64,000 nucleotides of DNA from Bradyrhizobium sp. CCBAU 51765 (lineage in GTDB: Bacteria; Pseudomonadota; Alphaproteobacteria; Rhizobiales; Xanthobacteraceae). Shown piece after piece: positions 1 to 10,466 of the stretch. The notes under the pieces were generated by a model that had not been told where the DNA came from, searched no databases, and saw only the letters and a list, made by a program, of their open reading frames with translations. Position numbers and translations under genes: made by a program. Within the stretch, counting starts at the first letter, position 1; each line of letters begins with the position of its first letter. The stretch covers positions 6,871,001 to 6,935,000 of the forward strand of contig NZ_CP030038.1 in the NCBI RefSeq assembly GCF_015291725.1, written 5' to 3'.

Positions 1-1161
1 GACACGATTGATCAGGACAAGGACGGCGTTAGATCGGCTCTGGCAGATGTCGGCATCGGCTACATCGGCTGGACACACAACAGCATTGCAAACAACCAGC
101 TGCCGAATGCGGCCAGAAGCACTATCGCAAACCAGCTCTATATGGGCCAGAATCCGACCTTCGCGTCGGTAAACCTCATGATCGTCACCTACGATCTCAG
201 CCGGTTTGGCATTGCCGACGGACAGATTGTCGTAGGAGCCGAGCAGCAATACTGGACGTGGGATCGCCCGGGACCAGATCGAGTAGGAATCAATACGCTC
301 GCCTACTACCAGACTTTCTTCGACAGGACGCTAGAACTCAAGCTTGGCTACCTCAGAAACCAAAATGAGTTCACCGGCACATTGTTCGGAGGGATTACAG
401 GATCGAACATGTCTGCCTTGTTCCAGGCAGGGATGAGCACCAATGCTACGCCGACGCCGGCGGTCAACTTGAAGTACAATTTTGACGATCGCTTGTACAA
501 CAAGGTTTCCGTCCAGCGCTCAATCAGTCCAGATGGTGCCTATTCCCACATAACCGAGAATCCCACCGGCCTGAACTGGAGCACGGCCAATGCAGGCCCC
601 CTTCTCGTTGACGAAGCCGGCTACAAGAGCAAGTCGGCTCCCGGCGTACCCGAGACGTGGCTGCGGGCGGGCGTTGGTTTGAACAATAGCCGCTACACGA
701 ATTTGGCGGACCCCAAGCATCAAAGGGAGACTGGGAATCATTTTCACTACATCGCTGCAGACAGGCAGCTCTGGCAGAGCGACGCCCTTGGGTTGCCGTC
801 TCGCGGCATCTATGGCGGCTTCTCTATCATGGGAGCTCCGCCTGACCTCAACAGGATCAGCCAATATTACGAGCTTCGTCTTTATGCTAAAGGACCTTTT
901 GATAGCCGGCCCAGTGATCTGATTGCGATCGTTGCTAGCAAGACGAACTGGAGCAAATTTGCGGTGGATGCTGCTCTCGCTAAAGGCCAGCTTGCGCATC
1001 GTGATACCACGGCAATCACCGGAACATATACCGCCCGTCTTGCTCCGGGAATATATGCAGGCGTGGGATTATCATACATTCATAACCCCACAAGCATCAC
1101 GCACACGCCCCAAACCGAACACGCGCTCAATCTGTTGGTATCTACGTTGATATTCTTCTGA
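1..1161 (+). CDS. Carbohydrate-selective porin, OprB family (5' partial)
   Basis: The reading frame is open from the first base of the window, so the N-terminus with its signal peptide lies outside. About 386 residues are visible. The start of the visible part (GVRSALADVGIGYIGW) and the end (a beta-strand finishing in aromatic residues, LVSTLIFF) are typical of OprB-type outer-membrane porins of Bradyrhizobium, which let sugars and other small solutes through the outer membrane. The terminal phenylalanine fits the usual outer-membrane beta-barrel insertion signal. An ATG at 142 is internal and is not a likely start. There is no clear functional link to the effector gene that follows. The family call is recognised from overall sequence; the substrate cannot be told. 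Confidence 0.85.
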   Translation, partial: DTIDQDKDGVRSALADVGIGYIGWTHNSIANNQLPNAARSTIANQLYMGQNPTFASVNLMIVTYDLSRFGIADGQIVVGAEQQYWTWDRPGPDRVGINTLAYYQTFFDRTLELKLGYLRNQNEFTGTLFGGITGSNMSALFQAGMSTNATPTPAVNLKYNFDDRLYNKVSVQRSISPDGAYSHITENPTGLNWSTANAGPLLVDEAGYKSKSAPGVPETWLRAGVGLNNSRYTNLADPKHQRETGNHFHYIAADRQLWQSDALGLPSRGIYGGFSIMGAPPDLNRISQYYELRLYAKGPFDSRPSDLIAIVASKTNWSKFAVDAALAKGQLAHRDTTAITGTYTARLAPGIYAGVGLSYIHNPTSITHTPQTEHALNLLVSTLIFF

Positions 1162-1404
1162 TCATCGCAAGTGCCATTTTGGTTCCACCTTCTCGAGCCG
1201 CATGGGACTTGAGCTTCGCGATCTTGTTGGAGGGACCGGCGCCAGACGAGCCCGTTGGGATCTAACGGTGCGCTGTAAGAGCATATGGACACAAGATGTC
1301 GTGGGATCCCAGGGAGAGTGAGGCGGATTGTTCAGGAGAGCCTGGTCCATCATTTCCGAGGTTGACCCACCCCGAATAACTCTTCGCCGCGGAACCATAG
1401 CCAA

Positions 1405-1424
1405 GTCAGGTTCTCGAAAGCTTG
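1405..1424 (+). promoter_or_regulatory. tts box (TtsI-binding promoter element)
   Basis: GTCAGGTTCTCGAAAGCTTG matches the rhizobial tts-box core (GTCAGCTT-n-TCGAAAGCT) with one clear mismatch. It lies 45 bp before the GTG start of the 603-residue effector candidate, in the right orientation. TtsI is the flavonoid/NodD-dependent activator of type III secretion genes in rhizobia. Confidence 0.8.
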
Positions 1425-1469
1425 CCGAACTAGGCAGACCTGTTCAGGTGATCCTGGAGTGAGCTTAGC

Positions 1470-3281
1470 GTGGACCCCCCAAATTTTGACCCTTCTAACG
1501 TGCCAGCCTGGTCGCAGGTGCAGCACGACGTCTCGCAAGAGCCGCAGACGAGCCAGGCCGGACAAGATGGCTTTGAGCAGCACTTGGCTGAAGCAGGGCA
1601 GGCCGAACCCGCGCCCGTCGGCGGACGAGGCTCCTATCCCCATCTATCTACAGAAGACCGGGGCCTTATCAACAAGGCGATTGCTCAATATGTGGATCAG
1701 AAGAACCCACAACCGAATACGGTCAAGCTTTATACTCAGGCACTTCGCCGACTGGCGAATGATCTCCGCGCCCGTGGCAAAACGATTGATCTAAGGGACC
1801 ACCAGTCGCTGGTTAATCACCTAGATACTTACTTTCCGAACGATGCCCTCATGAAGACAGGTGTAAGCGTCCTTCGTGCGTCTCATGATTCAAATTATTT
1901 GTTTTCTCGCGGGCGACCGCGCACGCTCCCCTCGGCGAAAGAGGCCTCTAACGATGGCCAGCGCTCCCAGAATGATGCGATAGATCCACCTGCCCAGAGC
2001 AATCTCCCGGCAAGCGAGGAGGTCCCCATCAATCATGAACATGACACGGCTCAATCGAGACCAGCGAAGAGACAGAGGACGCTGAACGATCTGGAAGAGG
2101 TTCTGGTATATCGGAAACCGATCGCAAGCGCCGCTTCAGGAGGAAGTGGCGGAGCAATGCCGGTCGCCTCAACGGGCGTCATAATCCGGGGGCAGTGGGA
2201 CAGGCGGCCTCTTTATCCGGAGGATGCTGCCGATATCTTCAGGCTTGAGGAGGCGCTTATTGAGGGCGGGACGGCCGCCGTTACGGCGAAGCAGCATGCA
2301 GGTTCTCTTATTGGCTATAGCCGTTGGCTCTTCGCAAAAAACAAACCAAGCATTGTTGCTCGGCTAGACGGCAAATCGCTGAGCGATGGCAGTGACGTGC
2401 GCGAGTTCAGCGGTGCCTCTAAAAGCAACAGACTCGTTAAAGCGTTAGAGCATCTGCGGACCTTTCGGTCGACGGGGGGCGTCGTGCCCATCGTGCGTCC
2501 AGGTCGCACTCGCGCTAAACTCAATCCTGCCCCTCAGAACGTGGCGCTCATCAATCCCGAAGCTGCTTTACTGACAGACTCGACACGCATCGACAGCCCC
2601 GCTCCGCAGCACGGCGCGTCCTACGGAGCTAGTCGGCAAGAGGAGCATCAGGAAGGACACAACAATCAACCTGTCCCGTCGGCTCTCCTCGAAGGACAGG
2701 TTGCGATCGATCCAGAGCAACTTCCTCAGGAGCAGGTTCGGCGCCTGCGCGACCATCTTGATGACCAAGCTATCCCCTCGCCATCAGAGGAGCTTCAGCA
2801 GCTGGAAAAGGAGTCGCGTAACGCGCTTCACCAGCAATCGGAGGATCCCCCCGATCCCTTGTTTCCCTTTGATCCAGAAGAGTTTATCATTGATCTAGAC
2901 CAGTTCTCTCCAGCGGAGGTTTGGCGACTGCTCGAGGATGAAGACGCACAGGAGCTTACTGGGGGGCGAGATGATCAACCCGCCACCTCGGCTTTCATCC
3001 AGGAGCAAGTCGCATCCGATTCGGAGCAGCTCCCTCAGGCAGACCTCCGGCGAGTACTGGATCATCTCGATGATCAACCCAGCGACTCGTCGGTCTCCGT
3101 CCCTCCAGAGGAGCTGCGGCAACTGGAAAAGGACTTGCACGACGCGCTTCACGGACTCCGGGATGATCACTTCGCTCCTCCTGTTTCCATTGATCCAGAA
3201 GAATGTACTTTCGAGCCAGAGCCGTTTTCTCCAGGCGAGCTTCGGCGACTGCTCGATGATGAACAACCAGAGGAGCTTTAG
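1470..3281 (+). CDS. Candidate type III secreted effector with internal repeats
   Basis: 603 residues, starting at GTG 1470 downstream of a tts box; a GGAG lies 10 nt before the start. Residues 29-44 (QAG-DxFEQxLxxAG) recur in the truncated effector at 14.6 kb, pointing to a shared secretion module. Residues 60-135 and 250-335 resemble SAM-like, integrase-core-type helical domains, as in the N-terminal halves of large NopD/Bel2-5-type effectors. A basic stretch RPAKRQR (197-203) could be a nuclear localisation signal. The C-terminal third has two degenerate repeats of about 95 residues (399-492 and 502-597), acidic and rich in Leu, Gln and Asp, each ending FSPxE-x-RLL. No C48 protease or other catalytic domain is visible. 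It is probably delivered to plant cells in nodulation; its target is unknown. The effector call rests on the tts box and composition. Confidence 0.7.
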   Translation: MDPPNFDPSNVPAWSQVQHDVSQEPQTSQAGQDGFEQHLAEAGQAEPAPVGGRGSYPHLSTEDRGLINKAIAQYVDQKNPQPNTVKLYTQALRRLANDLRARGKTIDLRDHQSLVNHLDTYFPNDALMKTGVSVLRASHDSNYLFSRGRPRTLPSAKEASNDGQRSQNDAIDPPAQSNLPASEEVPINHEHDTAQSRPAKRQRTLNDLEEVLVYRKPIASAASGGSGGAMPVASTGVIIRGQWDRRPLYPEDAADIFRLEEALIEGGTAAVTAKQHAGSLIGYSRWLFAKNKPSIVARLDGKSLSDGSDVREFSGASKSNRLVKALEHLRTFRSTGGVVPIVRPGRTRAKLNPAPQNVALINPEAALLTDSTRIDSPAPQHGASYGASRQEEHQEGHNNQPVPSALLEGQVAIDPEQLPQEQVRRLRDHLDDQAIPSPSEELQQLEKESRNALHQQSEDPPDPLFPFDPEEFIIDLDQFSPAEVWRLLEDEDAQELTGGRDDQPATSAFIQEQVASDSEQLPQADLRRVLDHLDDQPSDSSVSVPPEELRQLEKDLHDALHGLRDDHFAPPVSIDPEECTFEPEPFSPGELRRLLDDEQPEEL

Positions 3282-3875
3282 GAAGGGCGAGACGTCCGCG
3301 TTCGTGCAAGGGCACATCGCCTTTCGGCGCGGAGCAGAGTTCTCATGACCGACCGTCGGGAATACCGCGATGTAATTGCCCTGCCGAGCCATCGTTGAGG
3401 CGAACCGTTGGTTGACGCCCCATTTCTTAGCGAGGATCGATCCCCCACATGGCATCGGGGTTGTTGTACCGAGTAGAGGCGGGTTCTCTCATTGGCAGGC
3501 CCTTCTGCGATGGGTGATCGATTAGCGGCTGTGGTGCGAGATAGCCGTGGACGAAGCTAGTCTTCGTGGCTTTTACGGACCGATGTCGCCTCAAACTCTG
3601 GCGATCATGGGCAGCCTGTCCCGGCCATCAAGACTCAGAACGGCAACCCGAACAGCCTCCCTCCTCATTGTGGCCGCCTGCTCTCGTGATCTGGTTCTGT
3701 CGGGATTCGTGTTTTGCCGCTGATTCCGGACTTAGCGCCTCCAGATCTGGCTGTTCGCAGTGACAATGGGCGAACTCTGGAAACAAGCGTGCTCGTTCCT
3801 CCCTATGCCGTATCAGTAAACGTGATGGTACCAAGAGGCCGTCGTCATGCAATTTGACAGCTGCCGGATGTTGTC
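3282..3875. other. Intergenic stretch with no supported gene
   Basis: About 590 bases between the effector and the LRR pseudogene. Short open frames occur on both strands, but none shows a recognisable domain or a good ribosome-binding site. Confidence 0.5.
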
Positions 3876-4587
3876 TCACATGCGGATCTTGCAGGGCACG
3901 TACCCGGTCGTATGATTCAATCGGGTTGCCAATTGATTGCCGCTGACATTGAGTTCAATGAGCCGCGAGGGGAGGAACTCCGGGAGATTGGTCAGCTGAT
4001 TGCCACTGACCGCAAGCAAGGTAAGCCCGCTCGGCAGAGCGTCCGGCAGGCTGGTTAGCCGGTTGTCGTTTGCGTTCAGGATCTCGAGCCCGGCCGGAAG
4101 GTTTGCTGGCAGACTGGTCAAGCTGTTGTCAGCGACCTCCAGCTGAGAGAGGGTCGCCGGAAGATCGTCCGGCAAACTCGTCAAGCGATTATGGCTAATG
4201 AGAAGACGCTGGAGCCCGGGTGGCAACATAGCGGGCAGATTGCTTAGCTCGTTGTGCCTGGCGCGCAGCTCCTGCAACCTTGGCGGCAGGGCGGCGGGCA
4301 GAGCGGTCAGCGAGAGCGAGGACAAATCCAGAGAGGGCGAGCCTGTGTCATCCGAATTCCTGATTCGTCTGCGCCCCTGTCGCCGATTCTCCGCTTCGCC
4401 CTGCCCCTCTTCGGCAACCCAATTGTCCAAGATCTGCGCGCGCGGAGGCTGGGGCCCGATAGCCTGTCAAGGTTTCGACCAAATTCGCGACGGCACGATT
4501 GAATCCGCCGAGGTAGCTTTCCTGCTCCACCTCTTCAAATGCGTCCCGGAAGGAAGCCGCGCTCCGCTGTGCGTGTCCTGTGTCCAT
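3876..4587 (-). pseudogene. NopM/IpaH-type LRR effector, N-terminal half, frameshifted and truncated
   Basis: The gene reads leftwards from ATG 4587 (GGAG six bases upstream). The first ~55 residues (MDTGHAQRS...LTGYRAPASARA) are in one frame. After a frameshift in a GCGCGCGC run near 4440 the second frame continues with LDNWVAEEGQGEAENRR and about six 20-residue leucine-rich repeats of the LPxxLPxxLxxLxxxxNxLTSLP kind found in IpaH/SspH/NopM E3 ubiquitin ligases. The repeats stop abruptly at about 3940 and the C-terminal NEL ligase domain is missing. A tts-box-like element lies 256 bp upstream. A matching C-terminal LRR piece lies on the opposite strand at 5000-5200. The protein cannot be functional as a ligase in this form. 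Confidence 0.75.
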
Positions 4588-4842
4588 CAATCTCTCCATC
4601 GTCAGAACTAACGAGTACACCTCCGCTTCCCAAAGCCGCGAAGCAGCTAGGTTCGCAGAGCAAATGATCATTCGAAGGCCTGTGCGCGTGGGCCGCGACT
4701 GCCGTCCAGCGCCTCTTCGACACAGGCCGATATGAGGCCAACCTGCACAACAGATCGATACTGCTGCCCGCAGTCTGCCATCTCGCTCGCCAGATAAGTC
4801 CGGAGATCCGTCAACGGTGGCAGCCTCCGCCCTTAGCAGGAC

Positions 4843-4862
4843 CACCTGTCGATCAGCTGACG
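4843..4862 (-). promoter_or_regulatory. Degenerate tts box upstream of the LRR effector pseudogene
   Basis: Read on the minus strand this is CGTCAGCTGATCGACAGGTG. It keeps the GTCAGCT half and the TCGA-AG core with a few mismatches. Position and orientation fit control of the LRR effector starting at 4587. Confidence 0.5.
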
Positions 4863-4994
4863 TGGGTCGGGGCAAAGGCACCCAGATGGGCTGGGCTCGC
4901 CACCAACGGCAAATACCAACACGGCATTGTCTTGGCACGAGAAAGGACCAACGCGGACGTTGGAGAGCGTGCGCTCTTGCTTCGCAGGCAGTCG

Positions 4995-5417
4995 GACAGA
5001 GGCACCGCCGCCACTCAAACCGGTTGACGAGCCTGCCTGCGGTCCTACCTGCTGAGCTCGAGATTCTCGACCTCAGTGTTGCAGGAACTGCCGGAGGTGC
5101 TCCGTGCTTCGCTGCAGTTTCTCCGCGCCAGCCACAATCAGTTGACGAATCTACCGGAGACCGCACGCCTCTTCGCAGACGTCGAGAACGGCGCCTATAA
5201 TATTCGGATGTATGAGTTCATTCGTGATCCGGTGGCGACGGATGCGACAGCGCGCACACGGCTTGTTGGAATTCCGGAGAGGCATCGCGCCGACAGTCTG
5301 CTTGCTGAGATCAAAGGGCGCCGAGTTGATGGCGGCCTGAACGCATTCCGGCAGGTTCGATTTCTTTCGCTCGAAGCCGCTGGAGCCATCAGACGTACAG
5401 TAACAGATGTCGCCTGA
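4995..5417 (+). pseudogene. C-terminal LRR fragment of a NopM-like effector
   Basis: On the plus strand, NRLTSLPAVLPAELEILDL (about 5016-5074) is followed in another frame by LQELPEVLRASLQFLRASH and NQLTNLPET (about 5076-5160). These are two or three further IpaH-type repeats with a small deletion between them. The next ~80 residues carry no recognisable NEL ligase motif. The piece points away from the N-terminal half at 3876-4587. Inverting the segment of about 3940-5005 would bring the two halves together in one orientation, so one original gene split by an inversion is likely. Non-functional. Confidence 0.6.
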
Positions 5418-5701
5418 CCAAGTTCGGAGCTGCCGCGAACGTGTTCCACCGCGGCATCTAGCTTTGACTTCGACCTGACGAAAAGCGGCAATCATCCCAT
5501 TCATAGGTGCACTCATTCAACGCAAAGTGGCGCTTTGCACGAGATGGAGTACCTATTGTCGGCAGCTGCTGCCCTCAAGCCCTATTGGGGCTCTTGTCCG
5601 TCGGTCGCGCCCCCGAGAGGTCGGCGTGGAAAATACATCCGACCAAGATAAAGGAACATTGCGCACTGGAGCAGCGCTTCTTCAGAAGCGTCAAAGATTT
5701 G

Positions 5702-7381
5702 CTAAGCTTCCGCTACCCTGGCCAGGAAACTCTGCACTTCCAGCTTCAGACGATTGCTATCCTCAGCTAGAGACCTGGCAGCGGAAAGCACCTGCGTTGA
5801 CGCGGTGCCCGTCTGATCCGCACCTCGATCGACTTCGGCGATATTTGTGGCGACCTGGGTCGTACCAATTGCCGCCTGCTGCACATTCCGGGCAATCTCT
5901 TGGTTTGCAGCGCCTTGTTGTTCCACAGCAGATGCGATGGCAGAGCAACTTTCTGAGATTCGGCCAATAACGCTAGTGACTTCTTTGATGCTTGCCACCG
6001 ATTCCTTGGTGGATGACTGAATTCCACAAATCTGATCACTTATCTCCTTAGTCGCCTTCGCGGTCTGGTCCGCTAACATTTTGACTTCTGATGCAACGAC
6101 CGCGAACCCTCGCCCAGCGTCTCCGGCGCGGGCTGCCTCGATTGTCGCGTTCAAGGCCAGAAGATTTGTTTGAGATGCAATTGTGTTGATGAATTGGATG
6201 ACGTCACCGACCTTGCCGGCGGCCTCGGAGAGAGACAGAACGCGCTTGTCAGCGCTCGCGGCTGTTCGAACGGCTTCACTGGCAATACGAGCTGATTCCT
6301 GGACTTGCCGACCAATCTCATTTACGGAAATCGACACTTCTTCTGTGGCCGATGCAACGGACTGAACGTTCGCGGACGCCTGTTCGGAGACCGACGCTAC
6401 AGCGGTCGAGAGTCGCTGTGTCGATTCGGCAGTCTTTGCCAGTGAGCGAGCCGACGCTTCCAGTTCTGTGGACGCCGAGGAAACGGTTTCGACAATTTCC
6501 CCGATGGCCGCGTCGAACGCATCTGCAAGCCCGCGCATGTCGGACTTTCGTTGCTCAGCAGCGATACGATCATGAGCAAGTTTGGCTTGGGTTTCCGCCT
6601 CCGTCTTCTCGGCCGACCTCACCTTGAACCTTTCGACCGCATTCGCGATCTCCCCAATTTCGTCCTTGCGACCAAGACCTTTGAGTACAACATCGAAATT
6701 GCCCTCGGCCAGCTCGAGCATCGATGCTGTCAGATTCCGGATCGGGCTGCTAATGCTGCGCGAGGTAAACACCGCGAGGAGGAAACCCAGCAGCAAACTG
6801 AGAGCGCCAAGGATCAAGGCTATCATCACGCCCAATCCAAGGTCATCTTCCGCCCTTAACGCAGTGGCTCTCGAAGCCTTCTCGTAATCAATCGCGAGCG
6901 GCTCTGAGAGTTCGTCAACCCGACCACCGGCGGCGAGTGCGGAACTTACGGCGGATTTCGCCGCGGGCGTATCTAGCGCGCTATTTCTTCCTCTAAATTC
7001 CTTCAGTCCGAGCGCCTTCGTTTCATCGTCCTCGATGGCTCTTTTGAGATCCAGCACTCGCACCCGGCGTCCTAAGTCCTTGGTGTCGGCAGCGAGATCC
7101 TCAAGCCGCGCAAATGTTCGCCTATAGGTGTCTGCGGCCTTCTCCCAATGCGACGGATCATCGGTTGCCAAGGCCATCCATACATGCATCCGAGCTTCAA
7201 ATACTTGCTTTTCGATGCGCTCATCTTCGGCTACGTGGTCTTTTTGGCGAACCACAGTCGCCAACAATCCGTTCGCGCTCCGGGAGGTATGGATCGAGTA
7301 ACCGACAATTGCGACGGACATCAGAAGAAGCGATCCAAACCCAGCTATCAATCGACCGGTGATTTTGATGTTTGCGAACAC
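5702..7381 (-). CDS. Methyl-accepting chemotaxis protein
   Basis: 559 residues from GTG 7381. An N-terminal membrane segment (about residues 10-30), a periplasmic sensor region of roughly 150 residues, a second membrane segment (about 185-208), a HAMP domain (about 208-262) and a cytoplasmic signalling domain follow in order. The signalling domain contains the conserved hairpin tip around INTIASQTNLLALNATIEAA. The architecture is that of a class of alphaproteobacterial transmembrane chemoreceptors that signal through CheA/CheW to the flagellar motor. The ligand cannot be predicted. It stands alone with no che genes nearby. A small gene of unknown function lies upstream on the same strand. Confidence 0.92.
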   Translation of the reverse strand: MFANIKITGRLIAGFGSLLLMSVAIVGYSIHTSRSANGLLATVVRQKDHVAEDERIEKQVFEARMHVWMALATDDPSHWEKAADTYRRTFARLEDLAADTKDLGRRVRVLDLKRAIEDDETKALGLKEFRGRNSALDTPAAKSAVSSALAAGGRVDELSEPLAIDYEKASRATALRAEDDLGLGVMIALILGALSLLLGFLLAVFTSRSISSPIRNLTASMLELAEGNFDVVLKGLGRKDEIGEIANAVERFKVRSAEKTEAETQAKLAHDRIAAEQRKSDMRGLADAFDAAIGEIVETVSSASTELEASARSLAKTAESTQRLSTAVASVSEQASANVQSVASATEEVSISVNEIGRQVQESARIASEAVRTAASADKRVLSLSEAAGKVGDVIQFINTIASQTNLLALNATIEAARAGDAGRGFAVVASEVKMLADQTAKATKEISDQICGIQSSTKESVASIKEVTSVIGRISESCSAIASAVEQQGAANQEIARNVQQAAIGTTQVATNIAEVDRGADQTGTASTQVLSAARSLAEDSNRLKLEVQSFLARVAEA

Positions 7382-7464
7382 TTGTTGTGGCTCTCTGCTA
7401 AAGGGTGGTCGTCTTACCTCAAATGTACTTCAGCGATCCCATCGTAAAACGAGGAACGTCAGCT

Positions 7465-7800
7465 CTAAAGGCTGGCAGATTTCCGTTTGGCGAGAGCAAG
7501 CTCTCGCTCGATTAGATCGAGATCCGCTTCCAGCCTGGCCCCAGCTGACGAATCGGCCATCTTATGTATAAGCGCTCGTATCTGACGATGGTTCTCCTCC
7601 AGCGTGGCAATCGCATGCGCGATCGTGAGCTTGGCGTTGGCGCGGGCGGCTTTGAGCCGCTGATTTGCACCTCGACCGGAGTCACATGCTATTGCGAACG
7701 GCGCTAATGGCGCATCACGCTTAGCAATCGCCATCGTTTGCATTGACTCAGTGCGCCGCATGGGCGCACCAGGTTGACGAAACTTCACGACATTGAGCAT
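7465..7800 (-). CDS. Small protein of unknown function
   Basis: 111 residues; the ATG at 7800 is preceded by GAGG six bases upstream. The protein is rich in Ala, Lys, Arg and Glu. Residues ~50-105 form a predicted amphipathic helix or coiled coil (ANAKLTIAHAIATLEENHRQ). There is no signal peptide, membrane segment or known domain. It lies 83 bp upstream of the chemoreceptor on the same strand and may be co-transcribed with it. Coding is supported by the ribosome-binding site and regular composition; no function is proposed. Confidence 0.55.
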   Translation of the reverse strand: MLNVVKFRQPGAPMRRTESMQTMAIAKRDAPLAPFAIACDSGRGANQRLKAARANAKLTIAHAIATLEENHRQIRALIHKMADSSAGARLEADLDLIERELALAKRKSASL

Positions 7801-9848
7801 TTTGAACCTCGACCAAAGTGACTCAAAAATACGAGCGTCGCAGTCATGCGAATGGTTCTGCGGATAACTCGACTACATGCGCAGCGGCTGCGTGTTCGCT
7901 CCGGTTGTAAGTCGGCCAAAGTTAACAAATTTCTTTAAATGCAGGTCGTCCGCTTTGCGCGCATCAACGATTGACCGCATACTTCGTTTTAAATTGCAGG
8001 GTCCACTGGCAACACGAACGTTGAATTACCGCGCCCGCCACCTGAGCTGCGCAGAAAATCTTCGTGGCTTGCGACAAATCGCAGTCAAAACGCATTAGAG
8101 TATCTCCGAGCATGTACCACGTGGGTTCGAGCGGTTAATCCAGCCACCGACGACCCCGCAAAAAATTATTGCATTGCCGACAGGCAGTCGACGAAGGGGC
8201 ATTGAGTTGACCGAAATCCAACGGCCCGGCTGCCCCTCATGGTCGGCGCCCGCGCCGCATACCGCGCGGCATCCAACCCTATGTTTCTCGATATGACTTC
8301 TTACTGCGGGGAAGCTGGGCGTTTCGGCATCCGATGATGAGACGGTACAAGCAGACGTGTAGGCAATGGGGCACTTGTACATGACAGACGGAAAGGTCCC
8401 CGGGGATCGCTCTTTCCGGATGCAAACCAGTTGTTTTGACGGGTTGCTGGCCGAAAGCGCCTCGCAGGCCGATAGCTGCGCCATCCTCTATTGGATTCCT
8501 ACTCTGGACCGCCGGATCACCGCAGATACTGATCTGCAAATAGAATGCGGGCGGACGGCGCGACAGGCGAACGCGACGCCCTCGGATCATGGTGACCTTC
8601 TATTGGGCAGGGCTAGCGGCGGCAACGATGATTGTCGCCGTCAAGCCGCAGAGGAGGTGCGCAGGCTGGAGGAGAGTTGGAACCGATCATGGGCTTCGAC
8701 CCAATGACGGATTCGCCCGATTGCAATTTCTCGTCCTGAGCGCGGTCGCTCTCTAGAATGGTAGAGCTGTTTCTTACAAAAGCATGGTCCAGGCTCTGCA
8801 ACTTTTCGGGCAAATACAGTTGCGCTGCCGAAAGCCATCGCTGCCACTGCGGGCCGGCAGCGCCGAATGCGCATAGGGTGCAACTCCGACAACAGGCGGG
8901 TTTTACTCATGCACGATGTCTGAAATGCTCTTCTGCCCGATCATTCAGGACGGATATCGCCGACTGATCGACACGATTATTTCATCTCGCTTGTTTGGCT
9001 CATGCATTCCAGTACCCGACGACGGCATAATCGAGATCCAATTTCTTATTCACGGTGCATGTCCCGTCGTCGCATAGCCGCCAAAAGCGCCAGGGCTCGA
9101 AAACCGTTGTCCAAAGGCGACATCGCCGCGCTGGGTGACGCTTCGGCACACGATGCTTTGAGGCAATTGGCGATAAATTGGTGTTTTATAGGATCCGGCT
9201 GCACCGACCCGCGCCGCAAACGAATTGCCTCGACATAGCCATTTAGAGCTGCATCCGGGACGTGGACCAGCGTTTTGCCACGCACCTCCTACAATCCCGG
9301 CTGCCGTGCCAGTGCCAGCATCCACCTGCCCTAACAGTGCGAATCGTTCGAGACTTTGCTGGGTCGGCTGGTGAGCAGGGGGGCTTTGTCAGCGGCGGGC
9401 GGGTACTGTGAGTTGCATTGACCCGCGAACGAGCGGGGGCCGAATTCCCTTCAGATCGCGACATTGCGCTTTCTGTTTCGCTACGAAGACGGAAGACTTT
9501 TCGAGCTTCTAAACAAAATTAAGAAGACGCCGCTCGCGTTCCTCGCTGCGCAGATTACCGCCGAGCATTGCCCTTCGCTGGATCTTTGAGAGTATTCGCA
9601 CCGGTCCTATTAAAGACGTCCGTGTGCAGAACCCGACAGCAAATTGCGATTGAGCTAATCTGAAATCGCAAAGAGATGATGGTCTGAACCAAGCTCGCGC
9701 GTCCTGGCATGTCCATTGCTAGGAAGTGCCTGTTACATCATGCGACTGACTGGACGCAAAGGCCGAGTCAGACCCGGCCTGCCGTCCAAACCAAGTCTCT
9801 AGCATAGAAGCGGCGCTGTAACTGCCGCTGCGCCAACGGAGCCAGGTC
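7801..9848. other. Two-kilobase stretch without a supported gene
   Basis: Many short frames on both strands, none with a recognisable domain, a good start site or conserved motifs. It looks like degraded island DNA. Confidence 0.5.
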
Positions 9849-10466
9849 ATGTTGATCGACACGTCCGAAATCTTCGACTCCATTCGCATCAATAAGCAGG
9901 AAGCGCAGGAGCGACAGCCCGCGGCGCTATGCGAATGGCCTGGCTGCCAGAACAAGGCTACCCATCCCGCGCCCAAGGGCCGCGACAATGCGCGCGCCTA
10001 TTGGCACTTCTGCATCGAGCATGTTCGCAAATACAATCAGTCCTACAATTTCTTCTCGGGGATGGACGCCGAAGCGGTCGCGCGCTACCAGAAGGACGCG
10101 CTGATCGGCCATCGTCCGACCTGGAAGATGGGCGAGAACATCAGCGCACACAAAATGACCGGCAGCACTGTTAATTTCGAGGACGACTGGCATACACTCT
10201 GCACGCTCGCCGAGCTGAACGGACGCGGCGGTGCCCGCCACCGCCCGAAGGCCAAGGCTGAGGCGCGTAAGATTTTCAATGGCGAGGGCAAAGCATTGCA
10301 GGTGATGGGTCTGAATGCCAATGCGACGCTCGGCGAGATCAAGGCGAAGTACAAGGCGTTGGTCAAGCAGCACCATCCCGATGCCAATGGCGGCGACCGC
10401 TCCACGGAGGATCGCCTGGTCGAGATCATCAAGGCCTACCAGTACCTGAAGACCGTGGTGCGCTAG
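9849..10466 (+). CDS. J-domain (DnaJ-like) protein
   Basis: 205 residues; ATG 9849 is preceded by GGAG seven bases upstream. The C-terminal ~60 residues form a J domain: ALQVMGLNANATLGEIKAKY, then LVKQHHPDANGGD with the HPD tripeptide that stimulates DnaK ATPase, then a final helix. The N-terminal ~130 residues include two Cys (CEWPGC) and a His/Cys pair (WHFCIEH) that could bind a metal. This layout, with a C-terminal J domain, is common in alphaproteobacterial genomes and differs from DnaJ itself, so a co-chaperone with an unknown client is the best reading. It has no operon partner. Confidence 0.88.
   Translation: MLIDTSEIFDSIRINKQEAQERQPAALCEWPGCQNKATHPAPKGRDNARAYWHFCIEHVRKYNQSYNFFSGMDAEAVARYQKDALIGHRPTWKMGENISAHKMTGSTVNFEDDWHTLCTLAELNGRGGARHRPKAKAEARKIFNGEGKALQVMGLNANATLGEIKAKYKALVKQHHPDANGGDRSTEDRLVEIIKAYQYLKTVVR

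Noticed and set aside
4348..5166. 272-residue minus-strand frame as one gene
   Set aside because: Only its last ~80 residues are protein-like (start of the LRR effector); the first part is the antisense of plus-strand LRR sequence.
8095..8707. Overlapping 129- and 113-residue frames as genes
   Set aside because: No domain, no ribosome-binding site and unusual composition on both strands.
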